Below, piece after piece: positions 1 through 10,848 of a stretch of 64,000 bases of DNA (positions within the stretch are counted from its first letter, which is position 1; each line of letters starts with the position of its first letter). The translations under genes and the position numbers were made by a program. Where the stretch lies: NCBI GenBank assembly GCA_026545765.1, contig CM048842.1, positions 43,099,431 through 43,163,430 on the forward strand, read 5' to 3'. Below the pieces are notes generated by a model, which saw only the letters and a program-made list of their open reading frames with translations, did no database searches and was not told the DNA's origin. The stretch comes from Plantago major. Lineage: Eukaryota > Streptophyta > Magnoliopsida > Lamiales > Plantaginaceae.

Positions 1-2609
1 ATCCTTCCAGTAATACTCACGGGGCAACTCAGGATACGTCAATTTCCTAGCTTTCGGGTCAACCTTGTTCAGCTCAAACCATTCAAGAAACTTCGACTAC
101 TTAATTGAAGGCTGATCAAGCAGATCCGGCATGAAATCTCCATCTCTGAAAGGTACCCCCTGCTCATCCTCTAGATGAAATGCCAAACTCTCAACCGCAG
201 GTATCCTATAATGTATCTAGAATTAAAAAATTCTCCATATTGCCTCACATGCTGAAACATATCGGCAATCAGTATGCCTCTTAATCTCATCATTATTATT
301 TATGTCTATGAATGTAACACCCGCTCCGTCCCTTCCTTTCAACATGTACTTGAACAAATATTTCATTGAAGCCCCACCTTTATAGTATTCTATGTTAATG
401 TGAGATTGGTACTTCAGGAGCAACTGAGCATTGTAAGGGACAACAAAACTGTTTAAAAACGTCGACTCATATACTAAGTTCGACAACAAATAAATCTAGG
501 TTTACGATAATAAACTAAGCATAATATTTAATTAATATAAACCTACATGTTGTCAAGCTGAACTCCATTTTTATCAACGGTGACACCTGTGTCCCTTCTT
601 CGATATATGTGATATCCAGCATCGACAACATAGGTATTTTCGTTGTAGCTATTTGGAAAATGTTTGAGCATGTTATCCTCCATGCATGGAGAAGTAGGTC
701 TAGCCGGACCACATGGTCCGTGAATCATATGGGTTGACACTACGTCGTACAATTCTGGATTAGTATCCTTGTCGGGTAACTCTGCACATATGTAGTCATC
801 AATGTTATTTTTAATCTTCTCCTCACCCGCCTTATTCAGGATTACCAAAATATAAACATGCAGAAGTCCTCGCTTTTGGAACTCAACGGTGTATATGACT
901 AAAAAAATTCATAGTAATAGATATTATAAATCATTTTTGGATTTCATAGAATATAAACATGTAGACACAAAAAAAAAAAAAAAAAAAAACTAACTTACAT
1001 GCTTTTGGTTTTCCAAACATATGTCCATCCTTTATATCACTGATCAACTCATCGAGTTTCATCTTGAAGAGTCGACATAAGATATCAGGCTTGTCTTCCT
1101 GTCTCAACCCAAGACTCTCAACATACCTTGTGATCTCCGGCCACTTTGGATTGCATGTAAATGTTATGAACAGGCACGAATATCCTGCCCACTTGTATAT
1201 AGCCATAGAATCCTGGTACATCTGCATGTACCATCTAGCACCCCCTAGATAAGATGATGGCAGTATGAAGAGACTACCACATGATGTAGGATCATATTCA
1301 AAGTTATCAACTTTGCTGGCAATCTTCTTATAAGATTTGTATCTAAACTTTGGTTGATTGTGACGAATCCACTGAAGTCTTTGTGACTCCATCATCATGT
1401 AGGAATCAACAATAAATTGTTGAAACAATCTCCTCCCAAGTATAAGCTGGTGACCTTCTCCCTCCCTGTGTTGAATTCTGAATGCTAAGAACTCCCTAAG
1501 TGTGAAATCTGGCCTCATACTGTATGTAGTTCTGGGTATCTCTGTATACCAACCATCTTCTGCATACACGAACAATAGTGGGTAATGCAGAGGGATATAG
1601 CATGGAAGAAATTCATTTATCCTTTGCAAATATCCAGTCGACTTCAACTCAACCATGATATCACACTTATACCTCGCATTCTCAATGTCTCCTTCAATAA
1701 TGGCAGCAACCTCTGATGCAGTAGGTAAATTATAGGTCCGTCCATCCTTGGCACGTTTTGCTATAAGCTGCAGACTAATATATGTTGAGTTATTGAGAGA
1801 TATACGATCCCTAGCCATCCTATATGTTTTGGCATAAGGATTATATCGTCGACCATATCTTTGATGTCACGTTACGTATGTCCAAACCCTTCCCATCACC
1901 ACCATATACATGCATATATACAAATTTACTTAAATGAACTAATTATCGTGTAACATTATTATTATAAGGAATTTTATTAAACAATATATAGATATTATGG
2001 CACTAACCCAAGAGCATTGATTTTGTTCGCATCGTGCTCAGTGTCATAGATGTATAGTTGAGCAAACTTTGGTTCTTTTCCTTCGTCTGGCAACAAAGAG
2101 CCAATTTTGTGGAAATTCTGACCACCCATCTAGAAACAATAAGGACCCCGACCTTTGTTAACCTCTTTGTCTATTTTCCCACCCATAGAAGTAAAAGAGA
2201 ACATCATGTTATATGCCCATAAGTTCTCAATGATACTCCGACTATTCTCGTGTCTATCCTCTAGGAGATCACTTAACAACTGAGGTGGTTGTTGAAGAAT
2301 CGAAGCTTGACTGCACCTCTCATGCAACATAGGGTGAACTTAGGATTCTTTTTTTTTTTTGATTAGGTGGTCTCCTTTCTTCAAACCAGAATAAAGCACC
2401 ACAATGTTCATATTTATACTCTGGATCACCCTGTCCAAATACGTTGCACATGCATGTGGAGCAATAATTTTATAGGAGAGACTACAAAATATGTAATTGT
2501 CATCCATTATCTTATGTTTGTAGAAATAATAAGGGTTACTACATTGAGCCCCATGAGTCGAAAAATCTAAGAATTGGACATGTGAAGTGGATTGTATTTT
2601 AACGTTCAA
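1..2609 (-). pseudogene. Helitron Rep (HUH replication initiator) coding region, decayed
   Basis: The minus strand encodes the N-terminal and Rep parts of a plant Helitron transposase. In order: a degenerate N-terminal segment (2609-2340); a piece with the family-typical FSFTSMGGKID (2330-2130); the Rep core (1818-1000) with motif FITFTCNPKWPEI near 1150; a likely intron; the YTVEFQKRGL block at 860-895; and KYLFKYMLKGRDGA (320-360) holding the two-tyrosine motif. The first 80 bases still match the segment ending PREYYWK. The histidine pair of the HUH motif reads LLHVYIL at 849-869, so the second histidine is replaced by tyrosine. Frame breaks between blocks make it a pseudogene. The PIF1 helicase half would lie outside the window. 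Confidence 0.8.
899..998 (-). other. Probable intron in Helitron Rep gene
   Basis: On the minus strand the Rep frame ends at GKPKA followed by the donor GTAAGT (993-998). It resumes after a T-rich acceptor ending TTTTTTTAG (899-900) with IYTVEFQKRGL, the expected next block of plant Helitron Rep. Removing 899-998 joins the two parts in phase 1. The interval also holds an A-run (about 969-989 on the plus strand). Confidence 0.55.
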
Positions 2610-3164
2610 ATGTTGGAGTTGACCTCAGTTAGAAATTGGGACATTTTTACAATTGAAAGAATATCAATGGATATTATTTGTGCTTTTTCTAAATGTAATG
2701 TAATGGGTGTGCATTAGAGACTTAATTGTTCATATTTTGGGTTGCAATTTATCTTCTTTGTTATTGTTTGTTAACAATAATAATAATATGGGCATAAATA
2801 TCTTTTCACGAATTAATACGAGTTGTGGTCGAGTTTGTGTGGACTAAAATGTAATTTTGTTTTTCTCGTTAATTGTCATCTATTTTTTACTAATGTGTAA
2901 TTACAAAATCTAACATGGTGTAGGAATGAAATTTTAACAATTAATTTGTATATCTTTGCATAATCAATAATGATTTTGATCAATGTCACATAAACCATTT
3001 TCGCACCAGCTCCATTGGTTTGGATTTACCATAATAATAAAATAAATTATTTACCATCGAGTATCTATAATTCTAATGGATACTAAATGTCAGATGTCAA
3101 TATTTTTTTAAACGAAATATGTGAAAGATACATAAAATTGAGTGTAGAGGTTTAAAAAAATGCA

Positions 3165-3400
3165 TCCAAGAGCAATTATCATGTTGTCAATTATGTGTTC
3201 AACGTCGTTGGCAAATTTTGGAGTTTGTACTTTGTTGGGCAACAATGTTCCAATTTTGTGATCATTTTAGCCACCTATCTTAAAGCAATAAGTATATTTT
3301 CATTTATTGATTTCCTTGTCTATTTTCAACCCATTGAAGTAAATGCGAAGATGTTGTTATATGCACTAATAATAGAACAATTATATAATTGAGTATCTTC
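3165..3400 (-). repeat. Degenerate second copy of a Rep exon
   Basis: This stretch resembles 2010-2250 in the same orientation, with shared phrases such as gagcaa/gcattg..., caaattttg..., ccaattttgtg, ccacc(c/t)atct and ttgtctattttc(c/a)accca. It has accumulated many substitutions and no longer encodes the Rep block. It is a decayed tandem duplicate or the remnant of an older Helitron copy. Confidence 0.55.
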
Positions 3401-4619
3401 TGGATAAACACCTAATACTTGTAGAACATATTTCCCAATTAGTATAGTTCAAACCAATGATTATGAAAAGATCAAAAAAAAAAAAAAAAAAAAAAAAAGA
3501 GCATAGCGACTACTAATGGACAAAATTCTACATTAAATGCCTCGATTTCTTCTATAATGTAAAGAAAAAGATGCAAATCTATAATCTGCAGACTTAGGAG
3601 ATTTAATCACCAAAGAGAAATCCGCTTTAATTAATTACTACATGTTGCCACTCAAAATTTCGAACCACTCCAGTTGCTAATTTGTCAGTCAAACTTTTCA
3701 CACCTTTTAAAGGAACCATAAGACACAAATTTTGACACCAAGCAATAATCTTGGTCATTGATACCTAGCAACAACACCAATACCACGCCTATGTTGACTC
3801 TACTCGTCTGTAGCATTAAAATTAACTAAAATGATACCAAGATCAAGAAATAACCAAGGTGCTGCCACAATTAACTATGCAGCACATAAAGATCTTTTAC
3901 TGATTATATCTATTTCATCCTTAAAATAGTGCATTAATAATCCAATAAAGTAAATTTTCAAAATCATAACAAACTCAATATATATAAAGTGAAATTTATA
4001 TTCAAAATGTTCCATGCAGTAAATATATAAGGTAGAAGGTAATATTTGAATAAATAATGAGTAAAAAGTAGAAAATGTGCTAGAATTCATGTTAATAAGA
4101 TGATGGTTTGTATTTAATCCAATGCGTAACTTTATGGGTCATTTTTAATGTATCCATTCGTAATTGTATACCTAAATAAATATTGATTTCTTTGATAATT
4201 GGAGAAGTATTTAGTATTTAATAAATGCTTTATTTTTAAATTTTCATTATTTCAATTTATGTTATTTAATAAAAATAATATTTTAATAAATAATACTTTA
4301 ATTAATTAATAAAATATTCAAGTTTGATGTCTATGGATTCGTCTTGTCGTGGTGAATCTATATATATGTTTAAAATATTTTTCAGAATTTTGTAAATAAA
4401 TATATATGAGATTAAATAATAATTATGTATTGAGTCAACATACTAAAAATAAATAATGAGAATTATATGGTGCACTACATCTTAACAACTTAAAATGTTC
4501 CACATTCAACATACCAAATTTAAAATTGTAATAACCAATCAAAATTTTTCATATTTTCACATAATTGATGATGTGTAATGCATGAGAATGCTTCAAATGT
4601 TTTTATTTTAATGTATAGA
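3401..4619 (-). other. Helitron 5' non-coding leader
   Basis: AT-rich sequence with no convincing gene. It contains an A-run (3473-3499) and, at 4200-4440, a block found inverted in the second Helitron at 51530-51780, including the phrase ctatggattcgtcttgtcgtg. The block marks conserved 5' subterminal Helitron sequence. I see nothing else that can be named. Confidence 0.5.
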
Positions 4620-4804
4620 TTTTGGCAATTGCTATTTTTGGAAACTGCAACGATTTCATTCTATTCCGTCTTGAAGGTCAAACTTCTACAGACGTTAGAA
4701 ATTATTATATTTATGATATAGATTTGACAAAGAAGATAAAAACTCAAGAATTCACTCATGTTTGGGGCCATGAATTCACTGAAGCTGGAGCTCGAATCCT
4801 ATCC

Positions 4805-5246
4805 TCATCTGCATTAATAAAAAGGTAATACAAAAGTTTAGCTTACACATACTAGCAATTTTAGGACATAATCAAATTTTCGAACCAATTAGATTTGAAG
4901 AAAGGAGGAGGACTTACGTGAAACAACTTGCAATAAGGAGGAAATTGCTGGGAAGATGACAATCGCCCTGAAGATCTTCAACCTTTTCATTAAGCTTGAA
5001 CGACAACCGACTTGGTTCCTCTTTGTAACACTCACAAACATTTGTTACCCCCCACTGAAGCCAAGAGTTTGCTCCTTTGCAGCAATCCTGGCTAGGTTTG
5101 GTAGCTGGCCCATCTATGTAATCTTTGCAGGGGTTCATATCTTCGATTGGAATGTTTGCACAATATTCAGGCATGCTACATCTTACGCTTGTAGCCATGA
5201 ATAAAACTAGAGAGAGAGATACTAGTCTTGCCAACTTTTGTGCCAT
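4805..5246 (-). CDS. DIR1-like lipid-transfer / eight-cysteine-motif protein
   Basis: Predicted secreted protein of 110 residues. The first 23 or so residues form a signal peptide (MAQKLARLVSLSLVLFMATS). The mature part has the eight-cysteine plan of plant non-specific lipid-transfer proteins: C, C, CC, CxC, C, C (EYC, NPC, DCC, CEC, GDC, ASC). Such proteins are secreted, have four disulfides, and bind lipids; the spacing is closest to the DIR1-like type. The ATG at 5244-5246 starts the signal peptide and follows a TATA box by 57 bases. An intron at 4809-4917 (GTAAGT to AATGCAG) sits at the last codon. Splicing gives AC+A then TGA, and read-through gives ACG TAA; both end the protein after SCFT. 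An intron at the extreme C-terminus is common in this family. A Helitron 5' end lies about 190 bases downstream and may now supply part of the 3' region. Confidence 0.82.
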
Positions 5247-5302
5247 TTCAATAGCTAATTATAAATTGAGATTTTGTTTTTTTGAATGTGTTTGGTACTC
5301 TC

Positions 5303-5310
5303 TATATATA
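5303..5310 (-). promoter_or_regulatory. TATA box of the lipid-transfer gene
   Basis: TATATATA lies 57 bases upstream of the ATG on the minus strand. It implies transcription start near 5275 and a 5' leader of about 30 bases, typical of small plant lipid-transfer genes. Confidence 0.55.
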
Positions 5311-5343
5311 TTTTACTGTGTGTGTTGTAGGAGTTTCATTTAA

Positions 5344-5944
5344 TTGATTTTCATATTTTTAGTAATTACAATCACAAAAAGTTGATTTGCATAATTTTTA
5401 TTATAATTATAAAAAAGTTGATTTGCATATTTTTAGTAATTAAAAAATTATTTCTTGCAGGTGTCAATGGTACTTGTGTGTGTGTGTTGTAGTCAAGATT
5501 CTTTGAATTTTATTTTAATATTTTTAGTAATTACAATTATAAAAATTATGCTTTGAATTTGAGTTGGACTCTTTAATTCTGTAACTTTAAATCGCGATTA
5601 TAATTTATTACTTGGAGTATTGCAATGTTTGTTTAGAATTCTTTACTAACGCATCATTGGGATTATGCACTATATATGTCAACGTGATATGCCTTTAAAT
5701 TCAGTAACTATAGAGTCCGATTTATTATGTTGGGTAGACAACACCCTAATATTTGTTAGGCCGCTTTACATGAATGTGTAGACAGCGCTAATATACTTGT
5801 TATGTGCATGATAAAATCTTGTTTAAGGGATTAAATGTCGTGATAAATATTTCCCATTTTAATTAAGCCTTTGTCTTGGACAAATGTCATTTTCATCATA
5901 ATTGAGTTGTGTGATGAATGATGTGACCATGAAATATGTGTTTT
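5344..5944. other. AT-rich intergenic DNA
   Basis: No gene seen. The phrase aaaagttgatttgcata appears twice (5376-5395, 5410-5430), with variants of tttttagtaatta around it, and gtgtgtgttgtag recurs at 5319 and near 5480. This suggests short local duplications upstream of the lipid-transfer promoter. Confidence 0.4.
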
Positions 5945-6545
5945 TACCTACTTTTAGACCCTAGTTTTTGGGCCCAAGATTCAATATATACATCATATTA
6001 TGACCAATTACCAACTTAGCGTATTTTGTAGAACATGATCGCGTTTTCAAGGAATTGCACAATTTCCAGTGCCAAAACGTCATATTTATGCGAAATCGAG
6101 GAAAATAAGGAAATACGTTGATTTGCCCGTACACGGAGTTAGAGGAGTCCAATCGAGGCACATGACCTACCGATGCGAAGATTATTGAAAATTCTAAAAC
6201 ATTGTAGAAGGTCACTTTTCGAGAAAGCGAGGTTACAAAGGCCGAAATCAACCCGAATGACAAAACGACCCACACGAGGTGCAGCAGCTCAACTGCGATC
6301 CGTCATTCTAACCTTCTATAATGATCAAGGCCGGCCTGTGCACGAAAATTATAATATAAATAAGTGTGTTGGGGTCTCATAATCATACACCGCGATAAAA
6401 AGCAGCTCTCTTTAGAGAGAACCAATCCTTGGAGAAGTGAAATCCTAAAACAACAAAACCCTGGCCGTCAGCAACCTGAAGAAGAAAACCCTAGCCATAA
6501 AAAATGAAGACATTCAAGACTAAGCTTTTCTTTTCTTTGCTTTTC
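5945..6545 (+). repeat. LTR-like repeat family B, inverted partial copy
   Basis: This segment is the reverse complement of 7240-7925 at roughly 85-90 percent identity by eye. Matching landmarks include ccaattaccaactt, gccaaaacgtcatattt, ggaaaataaggaaatacg, ataaataag before ggggtctcataatca, and ccctggccgtcagcaacc. It carries the TATA-like ataaataag (6356-6364), the leader and about 120 bases beyond. The GC dyads of the other copies are missing from the corresponding place. It forms the left arm of a large imperfect inverted repeat. Confidence 0.75.
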
Positions 6546-6589
6546 AATTCTTCCTGTTTATGTGCACTTAGGAGTTTTAATATCGTTGT

Positions 6590-7925
6590 AATGCCTGCAA
6601 CCCTTAAATACAGTCAAAGATTAAATTTATATTACGTTGGAAGTCCACAAATCCATAGAATAGCAGAAAATTGACTCGGGATGTTGTTATCCACAGAGAC
6701 TTAGCATAGGAACAAACAAGCAATGAAAGTGTTTTGCATGCATATAGCAGACAAATAGATTATATAGCAGTTTAATTCTAATGGTTTAGTTATCAATGGG
6801 TGGGAAAGTGTAAAGGATCCCCGACCTAGCTCTTACTATGCTATTCCCAACTTCCTGATTATCATACTACTCTATTGCCTATAACGACAGTGGGGCATAA
6901 TGCTAAATACCAAGGTGCAGTCGATACCAGCACCCCCACTCAGTTTAATAAACTGTTGTGTCACGGAAACAGTTCATCACGCCACATTCCTAGACAAGAT
7001 AAACAATAAATTGAATACCTCAACTAGCGCCTTAATAATGGACCCCTCTAGTATTTCAATAAATAAGCAAGTAAATAAAGAGAGTCAGGACGTATAGAGT
7101 TGTACAATCAAGAATTACGTCTAAGAATCAATCCATTAATATATCACAGTACATGAAAGAATATCATAGCAGAGTTTCGGCGGTTCGCCTTTACAGAAAA
7201 TGTTTAGCTACTCATATTCACAGTAAACTAACACAGGAAGCAATCGAAAATAGCAAAGAAAGAAATGAAAGCTTAGTGTTTGATGTCGTCTTGTTGCTAG
7301 GGCTTCCTCCTCCGGTTGCTGACGGCCAGGGTTTTGCTATTTTGGGGTTTCACTTCCTTGAGGACTGGTTCTCTCTCAAGAGATCTGCTTTTGATTTCCG
7401 ATGAGTGATTATGAGACCCCAAGGGTCTTATTTATACTGTAAATTTCATGCATCAGCCGCCCATAATGTATAAGGAAGGTTTAGAATGGCGGGCCTTAGC
7501 CTGATGGACTCAGAAAAAGCCTGTTTCTAGATTCTTCTCTCCAATGCGGTCACCAGGTGACCGCAGTAGCCCTTCTGCGGTCACGAGGTGACCGCAAAAC
7601 ATTGATTTGGCCAGGTTCCTGTATGTTTTGCTTGTTCTTCAATTTCGGACTTCGTAACTTTGTTTCCTCGAAAAGTGATCTTCTACAATATTGTGGAATT
7701 TTCAATTATCTTCGCATCGGTTGGTCACATGCCATAGTTTGACACCTTAAACTCCGTGGACGGGCAAATCAGCGTATTTCCTTATTTTCCTCAATTTCGT
7801 ACAAATATGACGTTTTGGCACAGGAAATCGTGCAATTCCTCAAAAACGTGATCACGCCCTACGAAATACACAAGAAGTTGGTAATTGGCCATAATATGAT
7901 ATACATATTGGATCTTGGGCAAAAA
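6590..7925 (-). repeat. LTR-like repeat family B, copy 2
   Basis: Non-coding repeat that reads as a retrotransposon LTR on the minus strand. It has a GC-dyad pair (7546-7595), then TATA-like ataaataag (7428-7436), then ggggtctcataatca and a leader, and ends toward 6590 with sequence shared with copy 3. Copy 3 (8035-9172) matches it collinearly: caaagattaaattta, ccacgga/agatacttagcataggaac, aaggatccccgacct, gtgcagtcgacac. No coding domain lies between the copies, so solo LTRs are the best explanation, but their exact ends are not fixed. Confidence 0.6.
7546..7595. promoter_or_regulatory. Pair of GC-rich dyads in repeat B copy 2
   Basis: Two near-identical palindromes 12 bases apart: GCGGTCACCAGGTGACCGC (7546-7564) and GCGGTCACGAGGTGACCGC (7577-7595). 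They lie about 110 bases upstream, on the minus strand, of a TATA-like ataaataag. They could be protein-binding sites or RNA hairpins; function is unknown. Confidence 0.6.
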
Positions 7926-8034
7926 ATGAGGGTTTAAAGTTAGGTAAAATCGCACATTTCGTTGTCACATCACCAACCAATCAACACTACGTACACAACC
8001 CCCTAGAAACAATTAATGTGCACCCAGAGATTTT

Positions 8035-9172
8035 GATTTCGTTGTAGAACCTGTAATCCCTAAATACAATCAAAGATTAAATTTATTTATGTCAGAAGTC
8101 TTCAAATCCACAGTTTGTAGTGGAAAGTTGACTTGGGATGTCGTTCTCCACGGATACTTAGCATAGGAACAAGCAAATATTGTATGTAAATCGCATGCAG
8201 AAAGTAAACAAATTGATTAGATCGCAGTAAACCCTAATTGACTGTGATGAAATTGATGGTTATGAAGGTGTAAAGGATCCCCGACCTCCCTCTGCTATGC
8301 TACACCCAACTTCCTAGTTAAAATCCTACGCAATTACCTCTAACGACAGCAGGGCATAATACTATGGTGCAGGAGGTGCAGTCGACACGAGTACCCCTAC
8401 TCAGTTCAATGAAACTACTGTGTCACTCAGCTGAACATCACACCACGAAGGATGTATAGAGTTGTAGAACCACGATTTACGTCTAACAACTATTCCATTA
8501 ATATATCACTGTATATAAAGAAGTAGCAAAAGCAGAGTTACGACAGTTCGCCTTTACAAGAGAAAGTTAGCTACTCATAGTAATCTACTTGACAGAAATC
8601 GAAAAGAACAATAGGAAAGAAGAAGAGGCTTAGTCTTTGATGTCTTCGTGCTGCTTCTAGGGTTTCCTCCTTCTGGGTGCCTGACGACCAGCTGTTTTGG
8701 GGTTTCACATCCCCGAGGACTGGTTCTCTCTCAGGAGAGCTGCTTTGAGAGCTGTGTAGAATTATGAGACCCCAGAGGTCTTATTTATACTTGAAAATCC
8801 GAGCTCTGACCGCCATTGATCAATAAGGAAGGTTTGAAAGGCGGGCTCTAGCCTGACAGGCCAGGAAAAGGCCTGAAATCCAGAATATTCCTCCACTGCG
8901 GTCGACAGTGGGCCACAGAGAGGCTTCTACGGTCCACAGTCGACCGCCAGTTCCTCGATTTTGGGCTTCGATGTCAACTGTCAGAAGAAAATAAAAAACC
9001 TCTTTCTTTCGGAGACCAAAGAAATGAAATTCAAAAAGAATAACTTCGTTTCATCAAAACGTGATCTTCTACAACATTGTTGCATCTTCAATTATCTTCG
9101 CATTGGTTGGTCGCATGACATGTTTTGACACCTCGAACTTTGTGCAATGGCCAATTTAGCGTATTTGCTTAA
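8035..9172 (-). repeat. LTR-like repeat family B, copy 3
   Basis: A direct copy of the unit at 6590-7925, more diverged and interrupted on the right where LTR-A1 begins. It keeps TATA-like ataaataag (about 8779-8787) next to gaccccagaggtctt and a GC dyad at 8898-8947 that differs in sequence from that of copy 2 (GCGGTCGAC with GTCGACCGC). No open frame. Confidence 0.6.
8898..8947. promoter_or_regulatory. GC-rich dyad in repeat B copy 3
   Basis: GCGGTCGACAGT near 8898-8909 pairs with ACAGTCGACCGC near 8936-8947. The position within the repeat corresponds to the dyad pair of copy 2, but the core is GTCGAC rather than GTCACC. Confidence 0.5.
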
Positions 9173-10546
9173 TGATGAGACAATATTCTAACGTCTCATT
9201 TGGTCCTTTTTAGCGGTCTTTTGTTAGTCTTTGACCTTAGTTTTATGTGTTTTTGTACGTTTTTATGCTTTGGTACTTTGTTTGTGTTTTGTAGGATTTT
9301 TTGTGTTATTTGGTCCCGAAGGTGAAAATCGGAGTGAAGACATTGGTTATATATCTCTGAATGAAGAGTAATTGGACGAAGACGGAAGTGGATTCGGAGT
9401 TCGTACGAAGAATTGAGAGGCGTTTTAGCGTGACTTGCAAAAGTGATGATTTACGGAGCAGTCTAGCCATTTTGGACATAACTCTCTCACATGAAGTCCG
9501 ATTTACCTGATCTCGGTGTCCATGGAAAGATAATTCAAAGGGCTACAACTTTCGTGCCAAAATCGTAGCCAAATTCTTCCTTAAGAAAAAGATACAGACA
9601 TTGTAAGTTGACTGTCAGAAAGCATCTTCGCCGCGGCAAGACATTTAGGCGCGCCGCGGCGAGAGTTCCCGAGAGCTTATTTGCTGGGCGATTTTTTGGT
9701 CGAATTCTGCTAGGATTCTACTCGTTTTTTCTCCTTTAAATAGATTTCTTTCACCATAAATTCAGACATAACTCCTTTTACCCTAGATAGGCATAGGAAA
9801 AGCTCCTAGATTCGCACATTAACATTGAGACATCTTTGAAGCTTGGTTATTCATTGATTTTACTCATCAAGATTATTGGTATTGATTTCTCCATTGCTTC
9901 CTTCTTTACAATTCGTTCTTTATCTTATCGATTGAATTGTATGTTATTGTATGCGAGTTTATCATCTATGTTTCGTATGATTTTTACCATGAATCTCTGT
10001 ATTCAATCATCCACTATGAGTAGTTAAACACTTTTGAATACAGTAGTATGTGAAGATTATGCATATTCGTTCTAGGGTTTATCAATTCACTCATATAGGT
10101 TAGTCTCGTATAAAATCTTCATAAAAACCTTCAATTCGATAAGTCCGTATTAAATTCTCTAAATTGTTCATGTTTAAGGATCATAAATTGACGACTCACG
10201 ATTTCTCCAGTATAATATTTTCTAAGAACAATTGGTTGAATCGAATTGATTGATTTACTGTACAACAACCGTGTGACAAATATGAGTGTTATCCCTAGTT
10301 CGAATTAGCATAATTGGATCTTGCTACTGTATTCAACTTTCTCTCATTGTTAATCATAATCTTAGCTTTAGTTAAACTAATTAGAAGTATAACCAAACCA
10401 TCAGTCAACTGTTACTCGCAAGTATCTGTTTACTCTCACTGCTACGTAGCTTAATTAATTCCCTAGAGATCGATCACGAGTTAGGCTTTAGTCTACAACT
10501 ACAACTTTATCTCTAATTGCTTTTTAGAGTATAATTTGAGCTTATC
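9173..10546 (+). repeat. LTR-A1, Athila-like LTR with adjoining primer-binding site
   Basis: Starts TGATGAGACAATATTC and ends GAGCTTATCA. It is collinear with the two LTRs of the Athila-like element (12866-14251 and 33740-35157) but clearly more diverged. GC dyads (cgccgcgg motifs, about 9628-9671) lie upstream of a TATA-like tttaaata (about 9736). It is followed by a primer-binding site, so it is a 5' LTR whose internal region and 3' LTR have been lost, not a plain solo LTR. Confidence 0.8.
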
Positions 10547-10551
10547 AAATT

Positions 10552-10569
10552 TGGCACCGCTGCCGGGGA
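10552..10569 (+). other. Primer-binding site of LTR-A1 (tRNA-Asp type)
   Basis: TGGCACCGCTGCCGGGGA, five bases after the LTR end, closely matches the complement of the 3' end of plant tRNA-Asp (family pattern TGGCGCCGTTGCCGGGGA), the usual primer of Athila elements. Confidence 0.7.
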
Positions 10570-10796
10570 ATTAATTCCTACTGTAGCGTTTTGAGTGTGA
10601 TTTTTTGTAGTTTATAGTTTTTATTTGTTTAGCTAGTTTTTTTGTTTGTTTTTCGTCGGAACTACTTGTGGTTTCCTGTCTTTGTGTGTGCAGGAACTTA
10701 TAGCTTTGGACCTTTGCTTTGGAAGCTCTACAATGTTTTGGACTTGCGATTTAGGAAGAACTTATTAAGTGTTTGGGGGACTTCACCCTCAACATT
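10570..10796 (+). other. Leader of the LTR-A1 element joined to the Tat element's LTR end
   Basis: The first part resembles the leader after LTR-A2 (tactgtagc...ttgag(a/t)gtga...). Further right the sequence ends ggggacttcaccctcaaca immediately before a Tat-type primer-binding site, so a truncated Tat LTR tail is likely from about 10700. The junction of two different elements lies somewhere in between. Confidence 0.45.
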
Positions 10797-10798
10797 TT

Positions 10799-10820
10799 GG
10801 TGCCGTTTGTGGGAAACTTT
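10799..10820 (+). other. Tat-type primer-binding site
   Basis: TTTTGGTGCCGTTTGTGGGA directly after an LTR-like CAACA end. The phrase TGGCGCCGTCTGTGGGAA is the usual primer-binding region of Tat elements. It begins 29 bases before the gag ATG region. Confidence 0.6.
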
Positions 10821-10848
10821 ACAAAAAAGTTTCATAGCTCTTTAAGCA

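Larger units (their letters stand above)
1..4619 (-). mobile_element. Helitron (copy 2), 5' part, continues beyond window
   Basis: This is a rolling-circle transposon read on the minus strand. Its 5' end is placed at 4619, where the minus strand starts TCTATACATTAAAAT directly after an A, as expected for insertion between A and T. The block at about 4320-4440 is also present, in opposite orientation, at about 51530-51660 in the second Helitron, 150-200 bp inside that element's 5' end, which supports the boundary. The coding part (Rep) starts near 2609 and runs off the left edge, so helicase and 3' hairpin are not in the window. The 5' leader of about 2 kb is AT-rich. The family is clear from the Rep motifs; the exact 5' base is an inference. 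Confidence 0.72.

Noticed and set aside
4622..4828. Plus-strand open frame of 68 codons next to the Helitron end
   Set aside because: It lies antisense to the last exon and 3' region of the lipid-transfer gene, has no ATG and matches nothing recognisable.
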